Shown piece after piece: positions 32,819 through 44,936 of a DNA stretch of 64,000 bases (positions within the stretch are counted from its first letter, which is position 1; every line of letters begins with the position of its first letter). The stretch is from Hepsetus odoe (lineage: Eukaryota > Chordata > Actinopteri > Characiformes > Hepsetidae): assembly GCA_017165825.1 (NCBI GenBank), contig CM029384.1:6517545-6581544 (forward strand), in the 5' to 3' direction. The notes under the pieces are model-generated. The model saw only the letters and a program-made list of their open reading frames with translations. It searched no databases and was not told where the DNA came from. Made by a program: the position numbers and the translations under genes.

Positions 32819-34266
32819 AATTCAATCAAATAAAATAAATAAAAAACAAAAATAAGTGATTAAATCAAAGCGACTCACCTTCTTGTTTAACAGCATTTTT
32901 GCTCCTTACACTTCACGTCAGTACCAGTAACTGTTCGCATGCCAATTTTAGTAACCCTGCTAGTGGATAACCTGCCCTCGTAAACATCACAGTTTGGTCA
33001 TCACGTTCTGACTGTGATCTTAGTAGATTTGAGCTTAATGCGATTAAAGGCTGAGTGGACTGAGGTGTCGTTCGGTCAAGGTTGATACTGGGATTGAGAG
33101 TGAAACGTGTGCTTAGATCTCTCCTGAGACTATTACACAGACCTTCTGCGATACTTGGAGGACGTTTTTCTGAAGTAACACACATGCTGACAGCTTTCCG
33201 ACACCAAAAATATTTTCCAGAGGAAGAAACGTCCCTCATGTCCAGCATTTTATCAGGAGGTTTATCTGTACAAATACTCATGGTTTCAATTTTGGAGACA
33301 TCAGTCTGCATATTGCTGGGACACGGGGAATCTAGTCTAGTAGTTTTTCAACTTAACAAACTTTACACAATTAACTGATTCAAAATTAATCATTATCATC
33401 ATCCCATCCGGTTCAGACAACGGTAAAGGCCAGAGACGAAGCTAGAAGGGTTGTCACGGTGACTTAATTATAAGTGATTACTTCTTAAAACAACAAAGAC
33501 AAACACTGATTAATATTAGAGTCTCTGTTTGATCCATAATTGAAATGATAAACATTGTATATACAGCCGTCCTCTGCAGTCTGGACACTCTCCACAGGGG
33601 GGCGCTCTCAGAGTATGCTAGATATAATCAAATTGTGCTTTGTTCTCAATGGTCACTTAGTGTCTGGAAAGTGTCAGGACCACAAACAGTATTCAGATAC
33701 ACAGCAAGTCATTATGAAACACATCCGCCGGTCCAGGATGCAAACTGACTTTGTTACTGAAAAGTCAGCTTTGGCCTCCAAGCATGGCTTTCTCATCAGC
33801 TAGAATGAACGTGACTTTCCAGCAAACTGCAAATACGGTAGCAGTTCTTCAATCAGCACAAACCACAACTACTGCTAATGAATTAAAGGCATGAATGATT
33901 TTTCATTCAATATTTCCATGTTGTGTTCGATTTTTGCTTGTTGTGAGCAAGATTCACAACCACGCTGTCTGGAGGGAAAATTGTACCGGCACATGAAATA
34001 TTCTGTCACTGCCGGTGTCCAGCAGAAGGGTCAGCTGTCCTCCACACTCCTGACCTCTCTCTGATGTGTGGCAGAGCCTTAAAGAACATCCACCCCCCAA
34101 ACACACACACATATACCCACCACACACATGTGACTGGGGTGTGAGTTCGATTGACGGCTTGTTTAAACTTAACAACAGAGGAAATGTGCTCGGAGACATT
34201 AGCTTCCCACAGGGGAACTATTTGTTGGCTCATAACATATGCAGAAATGCACACACATGCTTCACT

Positions 34267-34332
<66 letters not shown>
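34267..34332. repeat. (CA)n microsatellite, first of three
   Basis: About 32 CA units, the first of a trio with 34449-34510 and 34589-34669. Confidence 0.97.
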
Positions 34333-34334
<2 letters not shown>

Positions 34335-34448
34335 TCTTTATTCTCTCGCGTATGCACTTTCCTCATTTTTCTCTCCTTTACATCACCCTTTTCCCCTGCA
34401 GTTCAATGACCTCTTGTATCATGGTTCAAATCCCACGATAAACACACG

Positions 34449-34510
<62 letters not shown>
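34449..34510. repeat. (CA)n microsatellite, second of three
   Basis: About 30 CA units, same orientation as the first. Confidence 0.97.
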
Positions 34511-34513
<3 letters not shown>

Positions 34514-34584
34514 GGAGAGAGCACGGGAAAACGCTGCTTTCAGGACACGTTTGGATAATTTGTTCCAGTCACTTTATGAAAATG

Positions 34585-34587
<3 letters not shown>

Positions 34588-34669
<82 letters not shown>
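34588..34669. repeat. (GT)n microsatellite, third of three
   Basis: About 40 GT units, complementary to the two CA tracts upstream. The 215-codon frame running through all three tracts is an artefact of repeat sequence. Confidence 0.97.
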
Positions 34670-34670
<1 letters not shown>

Positions 34671-34995
34671 GCTTCATAAGCTAACAACATATTTCCTCAG
34701 ACAATCCCTCTAATGTGAACCACAAATGGAGGCCTGCTATTCAGTAACTGATCTCAAGGCAAGATGCTACAAGTTGCAGTGACATCAATACTTGGTTCTG
34801 TCAATCACTTTTTTTATTATGGATAAACTGCATCTGTAAAATCGTCTCATCCTTGTCATCTTTACTATTCATAAAAATGGCAAATGTCATTAGAAATAAG
34901 TTTATTTAAGAGTTTTTATTCGGTTCATGTTTCTCTCAAGGCTTTAATGAAGCTTTAGCTACGCTGACATGAGACAGCATAGCTGTCATATATCA

Positions 34996-35212
34996 CTGGG
35001 GGCAGCTGTGGCCTAAAAGAACAGGGCTTGCAATCATAGAGGTTGCCGGTTCAATTTCCTTGACAGGCAGGAAAAATGAGGGCAGTGGGGAGTTAATGAA
35101 CATTGCTACCCCCCACTCCTGCATCCACGGCTGAAGTGCCCCTGGCCAAGACACCTAACCCTCTAACTGCCCCCGGGGCACAGGCGATGCAGCCCACTGC
35201 TCCTTCTTCAAC
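34996..35212 (+). repeat. tRNA-derived SINE of another family (D)
   Basis: Head 'gggggcagctgtggcctaaa' with a B-box-like 'ggttcaatttcc', body 'gggagttaatgaacattgct', 'acggctgaagtgcccctggc' and 'gcagcccactgctcc'. This layout matches a SINE widespread in teleosts, distinct from families B and C. Confidence 0.7.
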
Positions 35213-35439
35213 ACCTGCCTTCATACCATTTGACATGTTAATTCCTTACTATATTCTGTGTAAAATTCTGAATCCAAAAAATCCTAGAAAATATGTTTTA
35301 AAGGGCCTGAAAGTGTTTTATAATATCAGATCAACGTGTTTTCTTGAATAAGCATTAAAATGCAGATATATGTCACCTATTCTGTCAAATCCATCACATC
35401 TTTCTGAACAATGACTTAACATTAGACAGGTCAATGTGA

Positions 35440-35775
35440 TGAGAGAAGAACTCTTTAATGTAACTGCTTATCCTGAGTAGTGCTGAAGTCTATCCCATAA
35501 TGGAGTGAAAGGTGGAGAAACAGGTCGCCAGTCCATTACACACAAAGACATTCACGTACACACACTCACACCTAGGAAGCGTTTAAGTATCTCCGATCTA
35601 ACAAGCGAACATGTCTTTGGACTGTGGGTGGAAACCTAATCACCCAGAGGAAACCCATACAGACACGTGAGAACATGTAAACTCCACACCGAGATAACCC
35701 AGGCCGTCCTGCCTGGGAAGCGAACCCATTCTATTTGTGAGGCGATTGGGCTAGCCCCTGCACCATCATGTCACC
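35440..35775. repeat. dispersed fish repeat, second copy
   Basis: Contains 'gcttatcctgagtagtg', 'caggtcgccagtccattaca', 'cacacctaggaagcg', 'ggaaacccatacagacacg' and 'gggaagcgaacccattc', matching in order the repeat type at 14148-14442. It has no coding capacity. Confidence 0.65.
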
Positions 35776-36769
35776 TTGGAGTGGGACACCACTGTTTCTG
35801 TTTTGTCAGCCAGCAGATACCCATGCTGGTAAGCGTCCCGCTGAGGGATTGGGGAGAGTCAAGCCATTCAATGCACTCAGAGAGCGTGAGGACAATTGTG
35901 CTGTCCTGGACTCCCTGCCATGATCAGCAGGGATGCAACTCCAATCTCCTGATGACAGACCCCATGTTTAAACAGCTGCACCACTCTGGATCCCCCATCA
36001 CCTTCTTCATTTTCCAGGTGATAACAAATGCAAGCAAACTCTCTGAGCTCATTATCCAAAGTATGTTGCCACAGAATCACAACATATATTAAATATAGGG
36101 TTCCTGCAGATGCACTGAAGCAGAGTAAACACAAGCATGTCTGGGGAGAGAAGTAATCAAGAGATGGATAAGATAGTAAGGGAGAAATCAGCAATGTTTA
36201 TTAAATGAAAAGAACACAATAGCACGTAAAGGTGAGGGGCAGACCCATGGAATAAGAGATGCTGATATAATGTAATTCCATTAGGAGGAGAGGGAGGTAT
36301 CTTGGTATAAAAATGAAAAGGGCTGTAGCGTTGTCCCATAACAGGGGTTTATAGGGAACCATGTGATATTGGCTCAGTGGTTGGGAACTCCAAGAGAACA
36401 TAACTGGCCTCAATGTTTGTAGGTTGGTAGGATGGTGATGCATTGCGAGCCAGTGTGGCTGTCTACAGTTTTGCCAGTTAGTGTTCTCCTCCAAACAGTC
36501 TGAAACAATGCAGTAGCGGTTTATTGATCTCATATGAAACAAGGGCTGGTCTGCAATTTTACAGCTTGGTAGCATTGAATGATGGCTCGTCATTTTTAAC
36601 AGTTGAAAGTGTCCATGATTAAAATGGGGAGGATCCCATCCACCAATACGATCTTACCGTGAAATAAATTCGAAGTAATATAATTCTTATAAACACAGTA
36701 AAAGGATTTATAGGCTTCTTGTGGGATGCTGTGTTGACTTTTGTTGCCGCTGGCAAACATATATAGCTA

Positions 36770-37580
36770 CATTACACTGTCTTCTTCTTCTTCTTTCAGC
36801 TGCTCCCGTTTAGGGGTCACCAGAGCGGATCATCAGTTTCCATTTCATCCGATCCTCTGCATCTTCCTCCTTCAAACCAACCTCCTTCATGTCCTCTCTC
36901 ACCACGTCCATGAACTTCCTCTTTGGTCTTCCTCTTCTCCTCTTTCCTGGCAGCCCCAGCTTCAACATCCTCCTTCCAATATAATCCCCGTCTCTCCTCT
37001 GGACATGTCCAAACCAAAGCAACCTTGCTTCTCTACCTTTGTCTCAAAAATGTCCAACCTGAGTTGTCTCTCTAATATACTCATTTCTAATCTTGTCCAT
37101 CCTCGTCACACCCAACGAAAATCTCAGCATCTTTAACTCTGAAACCTCCAGCTCTGCTGCTGGTGTTTTTGTCATCCCCACTGTCTCCAACCCGTTTAGC
37201 AAAGCTGGTCTCACTACTGCCATGTAAACCTTCCCTTTTACTCTCACAGGTACCCATCTGTCACAAATCACTCCTTTCACTCTTCTCCATCTCTCTTGCA
37301 CACTCACCATAACTCTGAACTGACTGAAATTCTTTTACCTTTGTCACCTCTACTCCCTGCATCCTAACCACTCCACTTTCCTCCCTTTCATTCACACTCA
37401 TGTATTCTGTCTTTGACCTACTCCCTTTCATTCCTCTCCTCTCCAGAGCATATCTCCATCTCTCCAGGTTCTCCTCAAGCTGCTCCCTACTCTCACTGCA
37501 GATCACAAAATCATCAGCAACCATCATCGTCCACGAAGACTCCTGTCTAACCTCGTCCGTCAACCTGTTCATTACACTGT
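36770..37580 (-). mobile_element. 5'-truncated RTE-type LINE with duplication
   Basis: The element is 36781-37569. The minus strand carries the C-terminal part of a reverse transcriptase: a VADDFVICSESREQLEENLE palm segment (catalytic ADD), ERRGMK-SRSKTEYM, KGKVY-AVVRPALLNGLETV, LRFSLGVTRMDKIRNEYI and GRRMLKLGLPGKRRRGRPKR. The 3' tail on the minus strand is (GAA)n. It is broken by frameshifts, for example near 37045 and 37290. A perfect 11-bp duplication, CATTACACTGT, lies at 36770-36780 and 37570-37580. Truncation at the 5' side with a duplication is typical LINE integration. Confidence 0.88.
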
Positions 37581-38498
37581 AAAAGTTTTAATTTAGAAGT
37601 TCTGAATGGTGGGGTACAGCAAACCAGCTATCAAGCGTAAAATAGCAAGAGGGTAAAAATGACAGGATAATATTCAGTGAGAGATCTATGTGAGTATATC
37701 ACATTATTGCAGTCCAGATTGTCTAGCAGCAAACGCTTTGATATAAATCGTTCATCCATTTCTTATTCTGTATATTGACAGAATTCAGAATTGATTCACA
37801 GCTCAGACATTTCTGTGTACCAATCCCTTTCCATTGTTACTGTATGTCAGTCAGTGGTGTAAAGTTACATCATCAGCAGTACCCTCAAGCTAGCAATGAC
37901 CTGCCTGATCTTTAAAATCCTTACCATACAGCATTGTTGTCCATGTCAAAGCCACTTTTATTGTGCTGAAGTGGAAGGCTTGGCATTGTTGGACTAAACT
38001 CCCAGATCAAAAGTGGGAACAGTCATGTAAAGCTATTTCTAATTCCGAAACTCTGTCTCTTCCCAGTGACCCTACAGGAAAGTGATCACATTTGCCGCAG
38101 AGGTTACAAAAATGAAACACTGACAAAATAGAAACCAGTGGAACACCAGCCCCAGGAAATATCAGTAAGGCCATATGTTTTCTCAATCTAATTAGCTCCC
38201 AGAATGTCCTTTGAGGTTTGAGAGCTCTTAAATTAAGACTGAGTTGGTGAAATACTTCAATCCAGGACCTCTTCAAATATATCTTATGAATTTTGCCAAA
38301 ATAATGCAACACGTTCTCATACAATAATGCTAAATCAAAGCTCTAGAACACATGTTTATTCTTATGGCCGCATTTGCTGAGGTTTTGTTCTGTTATATAT
38401 ACGTTTGGGGGCATGTTCTGAATCAGTAGAATGCACTAAAAGGCTACATGTCAACAGGAGGCTGATAGCCCAAAGAGGCAGGTTCAGGCTGGGATGAC

Positions 38499-38712
38499 AT
38501 TACATTTTACATTCATGGCATTTAGCAGACGCTCTTATCCAGAGTACTTCCATGTGCTAATTACAGGGACAGTCCCCCTGGAGACACTCAGGGTTAAGGG
38601 TCTTGCTCAGGGACCCAGTGGTGGTAGTGCCAGAGGTGGGATTCAAACTTGGGACCTCTTGAGCCATAGGCATCCATATGAAAGTACCCTACCACTAGAC
38701 CACCACCACCCG
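38499..38712 (-). repeat. tRNA-derived SINE family C copy
   Basis: Reverse-oriented: the tail 'gcatttagcagacgctcttatcc' (a widespread SINE 3' motif in fish) is on the left, then 'gacagtccccctggagacac', and the head 'accctaccactagaccacc' on the right. The B box lies near 38640. Confidence 0.85.
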
Positions 38713-38827
38713 AGACACGTGGATTATAGCTGACGGGCACACACTAACATGCAGACATTCAAAACCTCATTTGCAGAGGTGAAAATAATATAATGTACCA
38801 ATGAAAGAATTTCTTAACTGATCTTAC

Positions 38828-41317
38828 CTGCACATTTTCCCGTAAATCTGTTGCCTCTCTTATTGGTTGCGTGGAAGCCCTGAAGAGTTCATCCACCACT
38901 TTGATCCCTGTGGTCTTGGTTGACGTGTACTCTCTTGTCTTGCGCCCCTTTCTCACAGAAAGGCCCCGCTTGTGAGCTTTGCCACCACCTCGCCTATTCG
39001 TAATGGCCACGTGAACAAACAGCATGGTGTTGGGCAAGAACTCCCCTGTAAGTGACTGTAATGGTACGTGCCGGTAACCAGGCTGCAGGCACTCAAAGGG
39101 AATGGTGTACTGGCCAATGAACTCATCACCTATGTAGTCATCATCAAGGACTACGAATCGCAAAACTGCCAATTCAGGGAGATTGATCTGGAACTCAAAG
39201 CTCTCATCAAAGATGGGATTGTCTCCGTTTTGCGACACAGTCTTTGTGCGCTGTTCAGCACAATCTGCAGGGATCCCATGGATCTCCACATAGATGTATG
39301 GCTCAACCACATCGCCTTTTGCGGCTGAGCCTCGAGGTTTTGGCAGATTTTGGCCACTGATTACCTTGATGTGGAGGAGCTGGGCTGAAACACCAGGTAA
39401 GGAGTCACGAGCATTGGCACTGAAGTACGACACCTCCTCACGCATTATGGCAGGGCGGAGCACGTAACCACAGTTACCATTTTGCCTGAACCAGCCCAGG
39501 TTGAGGTCCATCATCAGCCCTGGTGTCTGATAATTCATGGCCACAATTTGACAACCACATTTCCAAAAGTCTTGTGGGTTCATATTGCTGGCATCAATAC
39601 GCATGGGTGTTGGGTATATTCGTGACAGGAATCGCTTGTTATAGCAGACAAAGTCTTCAGGGAATTCATTAGCAAAACGGTTGGCGTCCACTTCATTGAA
39701 AGAACATATTTCCCAATGCTTCTGTTCCCTCTTGGACGTCTCAAAATCTCGAAACTGAACAGATTTGCAAAGCGTAACCAGGTCAGATAGCTCTTTGCAA
39801 AGACGCAGCCTTTTGAAACCAATGCCATTGAGGTGGTCCTTCTCATCTGCACCTACCACGCGCCGTGACATCTCAAGCCCCTCCTCCTCATCCGTCACCT
39901 CCCCCTCCGAATCTTGGCTGTCAAGTGGTAGGCGCTTCCCTTTCAGGAGGATCTTGCCTTTCAGTTTCTCAGGTGAGGGAAGGTAGTGTTCGTCTGGATT
40001 GGGAGGTTCTGTGTGGAGTCTGTCACCTAGGATTTTCTTCATGTGCTGGGCAATGACTCTCTGTTGCGGGACACTGCAGTGTGTCACCAGGCACAGGATC
40101 AGAGGATACTCTGAGCTCTCAAAGGCATATTGGTTAATGACGTCGAGGACTTTGGAAAAGGCCAGTTGGGATGCCACTGAACTGCCTACGTAGACCATGG
40201 GCTCACAATCCGGGCCATCCCACACCACTACTTCTAGGCTTCGGCACCCCATGCGCAGGGCACGGACATAGCTGCTGATGTCTGAGGAGCCCCAGTAGTG
40301 GTCCTCAAGCAGGGAGGCATTGTGCGAGGAGTTGATGTAATAATGAGACAGGGGTTGCGTCATGTCCTGACAAACGCGCTTGTGCTGTGGATCGAAAATG
40401 TGGCACTCGGACGACAGGAGGTAGTGCGTGAAACCATCAATAGACAAGTAGCCGCGATCTCTGCCTTCTGCTGAAGGCTCGTACTTGCGCACAATTTCAC
40501 GACACATATCTTCCGTCACACCCTCTACTCCCTGCTCAACTTCTACAAAGAGCATCAAGTCCTTAGAATCTAGGTACTCCTTGTTGCTAGAAAACTGCAC
40601 CAGAAGAAAAAATATTTCAGGCCTTGTGCACAATTCGCAGTAGACTTCCACGAAGGTTTCCAAGTCAATGCCTTCGCCATAGCAATCTTTGGCCTTCTGA
40701 AGTTCCTTGAACTTCAGCTCAATACGGGACTCCTTCATGCCTGGATTGAGCCCCTTGATAATCTGCGTGGCACGGAACAGGTCAATGTGTCCCTGTCTTT
40801 CAACGTCAGCCAGCTCAAACACCGAGCCAATCCAGGATGTTCTTACACTGGGCTGGCTGGGTTCAGCCACGCCCACCATGTGTCGCCCATAGGAGACTAA
40901 ATAGCGCAGTCCCATCACCCATGTGCTGACCACATCTGCTGTGCTTGCCACTAAATCCAGGGACTCATAGTTGTCGCCGTAAATGATCGAGAATGCACAT
41001 TCATCTGGAAACTGATCAGATAAGCCATTGCTGCGCAGGACAGGGGTCTTCTTCCCCAACCGCACCTCTTTGATGCTCTTGATCTCTAGCTTGGCCTTTT
41101 CGGAGTCTTTTTTCGAGGGTTCCCAGCGGAGCCAGCGCAAGTCTGGATCTAGCAGGAAATAACGGTTATACATGCGCGAGTTGGAGCGAACTTTCTTCAT
41201 CTCACACCCCTCCAACATGAAGGCCATGCAAGCAGCAGTGCTGTTCATCTTGCGGTCACTTGGCATGGAACTGAACGAGACGGTCTTCTTCCTCACTTGC
41301 CGTTGTTTGGAACTGTT
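38828..41317 (-). CDS. plcl2: PLC-like inactive protein, large central exon
   Basis: This is an 830-codon exon, with acceptor ctcttgcag ending at 41318 and donor GTAAGAT at 38827; both phases are 0. In exon numbering, the order is: KKTVSFSSMP near 11-18, a PH domain at about 28-146, EF-hand-like region at about 150-305, X box at about 315-460, an acidic linker (GEVTDEEEGLEMS) at about 472-484, Y box at about 500-625 (FWKCGCQIVAMNYQTPGLMM), and C2 at about 645-770. The protein binds inositol phosphates and signalling partners at membranes but should not hydrolyse PIP2. The His of SSHN is kept, but positions equivalent to PLC-delta1 Asp343, His356 and Glu390 are all Val. Mammalian PLCL1 and PLCL2 keep some of these, so it may be a fish paralogue (for example plcl5). 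PLCL2 is closest by eye. Confidence 0.93.
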
Positions 41318-42207
41318 CTGCAAGAGAGCGAGACAGGTCAGTATTACTTGGGGTGAAAAAAACAATTATTTTTACCATCTAAAATAAAATTATCCCGAAG
41401 ATCAAAAAGAAGTGAGATGTGAAAACGTTCCCATTTTCCAAATGTTGCAAAGGACATTTCAAACTAGGAAAAAAAAGCTGCCACACTGAAGCAGCGGCCA
41501 GGTAAAGTGGACACTTCAGCAGATTATTAGCCTAAAAACATTGGACACTCAGCTGTAGAACCATCACTGAATCAATTTACTCAACCTCCCTGAACCAGCC
41601 TCAATTAAGCCTGTGCATCATGAGTTTAAGTACTTGCTGCCATTTCAAAACCACATGGCTACCAAAGACCTGACATTTAAAAATGTGACATTTAAGAAAA
41701 GAATGCAAGCAGGAAGCAAATTATTTAGCAGTAGGATAAGATCATTTCACCCAGTTACTTCAATGACATTTCAGAGGACAACCTTGTACATTACATAATT
41801 TATCCCATTTCAAGACATTTTTCTTTCATAAATGGAAATTCTGGGATTTTTTCAAAAGTCCTTTCCTTCAGTCACCTTGTTTGTCTTTATTTATATCTGC
41901 CTATGTGCTTTTGTTTATTTTGGGTTATTGCCCCATCTTAGCCCTGTCCATTCTTACTGTACCAGCTGTGTCTCATTCCTCTCTCCTCCCTTGCTCAGGT
42001 GTTGTGTGTCAGGTGTCCCTTTATTGTCCCTTGTGTTTCGGTATGTCTTTCTTTATATTTTGCAAAGGAATCATCCTATTCAAGTAAAAACTATTTATTA
42101 TCGGTCAAACTGTCGATTAAATGTAGATTATTCTTCACTGTTTCATGTCTTTAGTTAGACGAAATTGTTTTGCCTGAATGATTCATACGTAGATCACGGT
42201 GTGGCTT

Positions 42208-42419
42208 AATTTACATTTACATTTACAGCATTTAGCAGACGCTCTTATCCAGAGCGACTTACATGTCCTGATTACAGGGACAGTCCCCCTGGAGACACTC
42301 AGGGTTAAGGGTCTTGCTCAGGGACCCAGTGGTGGTAGTGCTAGAGGTGGGATTCGAACATGGGACCTCTTTCATCCATAGGTCCGTAGGCAAGTACCCT
42401 ACCACTAGACCACCACCTC
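42208..42419 (-). repeat. SINE family C copy
   Basis: Reverse-oriented, with 'agcatttagcagacgctctt' at the left and 'accctaccactagaccacc' at the right. It is nearly the same text as 38499-38712, so both are moderately young. Confidence 0.87.
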
Positions 42420-42767
42420 CCTTTACTTTCACAGTGATGTCTATATTTTTTCACTATACAACAAACTTTTTTCAAGATTGAAAATGTCTCACATATACCC
42501 CTCAGCCAGGAAAACATTTTAAATATCCATTTTAGACCAAACTCTTACCAGAGCAGTAATGTCAAAAAGGCGCATACAGTCTGAATGCTTTTGGATTATT
42601 TAGTTATGAAGAAATGCTGACAAACCAGAGGAAATCCCAAAATAATTACCATCATTTGTTGTTTTTTTCAACGCTTTCTTTGCATCTTTGCATCTTTGCA
42701 TCGCTTTGCTGCATCTTTACTGTACAATTAGTTTCGGAAGTCTTTAATCCTAAGGTATCCATGAATT

Positions 42768-42900
42768 AGGAATGAGGGACTAGGACCCATAGGTTTGAGT
42801 CCCAGACCAGTAAGCTACCCTGAGGTACCCTTGAACAAGGTACCGTCTCCAACACTGGCCCCTGCGCGCTGGATATGCCTGCAGCCTGCTACAGTATCTG
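42768..42900 (+). repeat. SINE family B, 5' portion
   Basis: Forward copy with diverged head ('ggactaggacccataggtttgagtccc'), then 'ctgaggtacccttgaacaagg' and 'gctggatatgcctgcagcctgc'. The 3' half is missing. Confidence 0.65.
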
Positions 42901-43380
42901 ATTGGTAAAATGAAGACAAGCATTTTGATGTAGTCTGCAGAGGCAGACTGCTGAAGCAATCGTGAAAACATGGTGTGCAAGTGAAAATGTGCCCGGGGAG
43001 ACCAGGAGAGAGGGAGTAAAAAGCGAAAAGAGATGGAGAGAGAATGTGTGCCAGATATATTTGAATGGTATCACCCAAGAAAAGGTGTGGTCAGACATGA
43101 CCAGTGGGTCAAAAGCATGTGAACATGCAGAAAAGCATGCAAATGAATTATGCAAATTGACCAGACATATTGCTGGCTAAGCCAATTATAAAGTGTGTCG
43201 CACAAGTAAACGGGGCCGAGTCCAAGCAAGCAACTCTGAAGCCCATCATTGAACCCTCAATATGTAAACAAGCCTGTAGAGCCTGTAGAGCCTTGTCTAG
43301 AACTGTGCAGTCATCCTCCTGCCATGCTTAAGCTTTTGATGCATTAAATAAATGCATTAAATATGCTTCCTCTGTTTTCC

Positions 43381-43552
43381 ACCCATACACACACCGTGCC
43401 AGCAGGGGGCAGCGATTAAAAGCCCCCGGGGAGCAGTGAAGGGGATGGTACCTTGCTCAAGGCATCTCAGGGCAACCTGCTGGTCTGGGATTCAAATCCA
43501 CTACGTTCCAATCCTGGGGCCAACTCCCTAACCAATAGGCCACCGTTGCCCA
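43381..43552 (-). repeat. SINE family B, tail-truncated copy
   Basis: Starts at 'acccatacacacaccgtgcc', continues 'gccccggggagcagtgaagg'-like body and ends 'accaataggccaccgttgcc'. Confidence 0.78.
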
Positions 43553-43560
43553 CAAGATCA

Positions 43561-43775
43561 AAGTGAAAAGTGAAAGTGACTATTCTTCACAGCACAGCAC
43601 AAAGTGAACCACAATGAAATTGGACCTCTGCGTTTAACCAATGCAAATGCCATGCAGCTATGAAAGTGCCCGGGCAGCAGTGACGGTATCTTGCTCAAGG
43701 GTACCTCAGGGCAACCTACTGGTAATCTTCCGATGCTGTGCCCAACTCCCTAACCACTAGGCCACTACTGCCCTA
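43561..43775 (-). repeat. SINE family B copy
   Basis: Tail 'aagtgaaaagtgaaagtgac', shortened body, head 'aactccctaaccactaggcc'. It follows the previous copy by eight bases in the same orientation. Confidence 0.82.
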
Positions 43776-44890
43776 ATAACGGAATAGTTTGGTGAAAAAT
43801 CTAATTTACACAAATTTTCCAAACTTTGTTTCTCTAGTTTAGAACTGGAGCCATGAGCTTAACATGGCGAACACTAGAAGTCAACCGTCACCCAAACTGT
43901 TTCTGTAAAAATGACCCCAAAACCTTCCTTGAACCACTCAAACCGCACTCGGCTCTTCATTAAGATGGAGCCTCGTGTTTTAATTTGGGACGCAGAATTA
44001 TTTCCTGTGATAATAAAACTGAACAAGACTCGTGAAGCAGTTGAAAGCTGTGGGTAGTTGTTTAAAACATTTTCACAAAGTATTTCACACACTGCCTCCG
44101 GAACAGTGCTGAACAATTCATCATTTATAAACTGAACTTGCAATATGAAAGAGCGCAATTTCTATAAAACACTATTATATAAATATTACCAGCAACACTA
44201 ATATGGGCTATTTATCATTATAACATTTAATAACGCAAAGCTTGAGGATCAGCAGTTTAGCACATAACAATTTGTCCTCGAGCCTCAATTCTCAGTTCTC
44301 TGTGTCCGAGAAGGAGTGGGGAAGAGTCTGTGCAGCGATTTCATCATTTTTTTTTTCCAATTTTACATTTCAAAAATATTCTTTTGGGGGAAAAGAAAGA
44401 AAAATCAAGCATCCAATAGAAATAATTGAAAAGAATATAGTCATATACCGATCCATTAACACGCTTGAGGCAGTTTTCTGAAATGCACATTCTGGCCACA
44501 ACTGGTCTCTCTGGGAGGCTGACCGACAAGCGGTTGTTTAAAGCAGCGCTGAGAGCAACAATGTATTCTCTTGAGTGTATTGTAACATCATTAATCACAA
44601 TAAAGAGAAAATGTTATACTGCCCACCTCTAATACAGACTCTAGAGGAAATGAAGCAGATGAGGGATGATATGTAATCTGTTTTAGGCTTTATGTGCAGG
44701 TGTCACTCTCTGAAAAAGGTCGCTCGGTTGCTATGAAAGAACAGGAAAAGCATACAGAGAGAAATATTTACGCCGTCAAAGCTCAGAAGCAATAACCTCA
44801 CCACAAAACTTCCCTTCCCTGTGGTATTTATGCAGATGTGTAGATATTACTCCTTCCAGAACACCCTGCAAGCATCATACCCCCCTCACC

Positions 44891-44934
<44 letters not shown>
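44891..44934. repeat. (CA)n microsatellite
   Basis: About 21 CA units. Confidence 0.96.

Positions 44935-44936
<2 letters not shown>

Larger units (their letters stand above)
29243..38827 (-). other. intron between the large exon and the 204-bp exon
   Basis: A 9.6-kb intron with donor GTAAGAT at 38827-38821 and acceptor TAG at 29241-29243. It holds SINEs, the CA/CA/GT cluster, and an RTE-type LINE. Stretches 29245-31030, 32820-34260, 34680-34990 and 37590-38490 show no recognisable gene. A 36080-36770 region flanking the LINE looks unique. Confidence 0.8.

Noticed and set aside
32913..33311. 132-codon minus-strand frame
   Set aside because: It has a mixed composition and I looked for known domains, but recognised none. 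It has no homologue I can name and no splice context. It might be an old retroelement piece, so I left it out as a gene.
34066..34713. 215-codon plus-strand frame
   Set aside because: Most of it is Thr-His and Cys-Val repeats from CA/GT microsatellites. No domain and no splice logic.
36741..37136. 131-codon plus-strand frame
   Set aside because: Antisense of the truncated RTE-type LINE.
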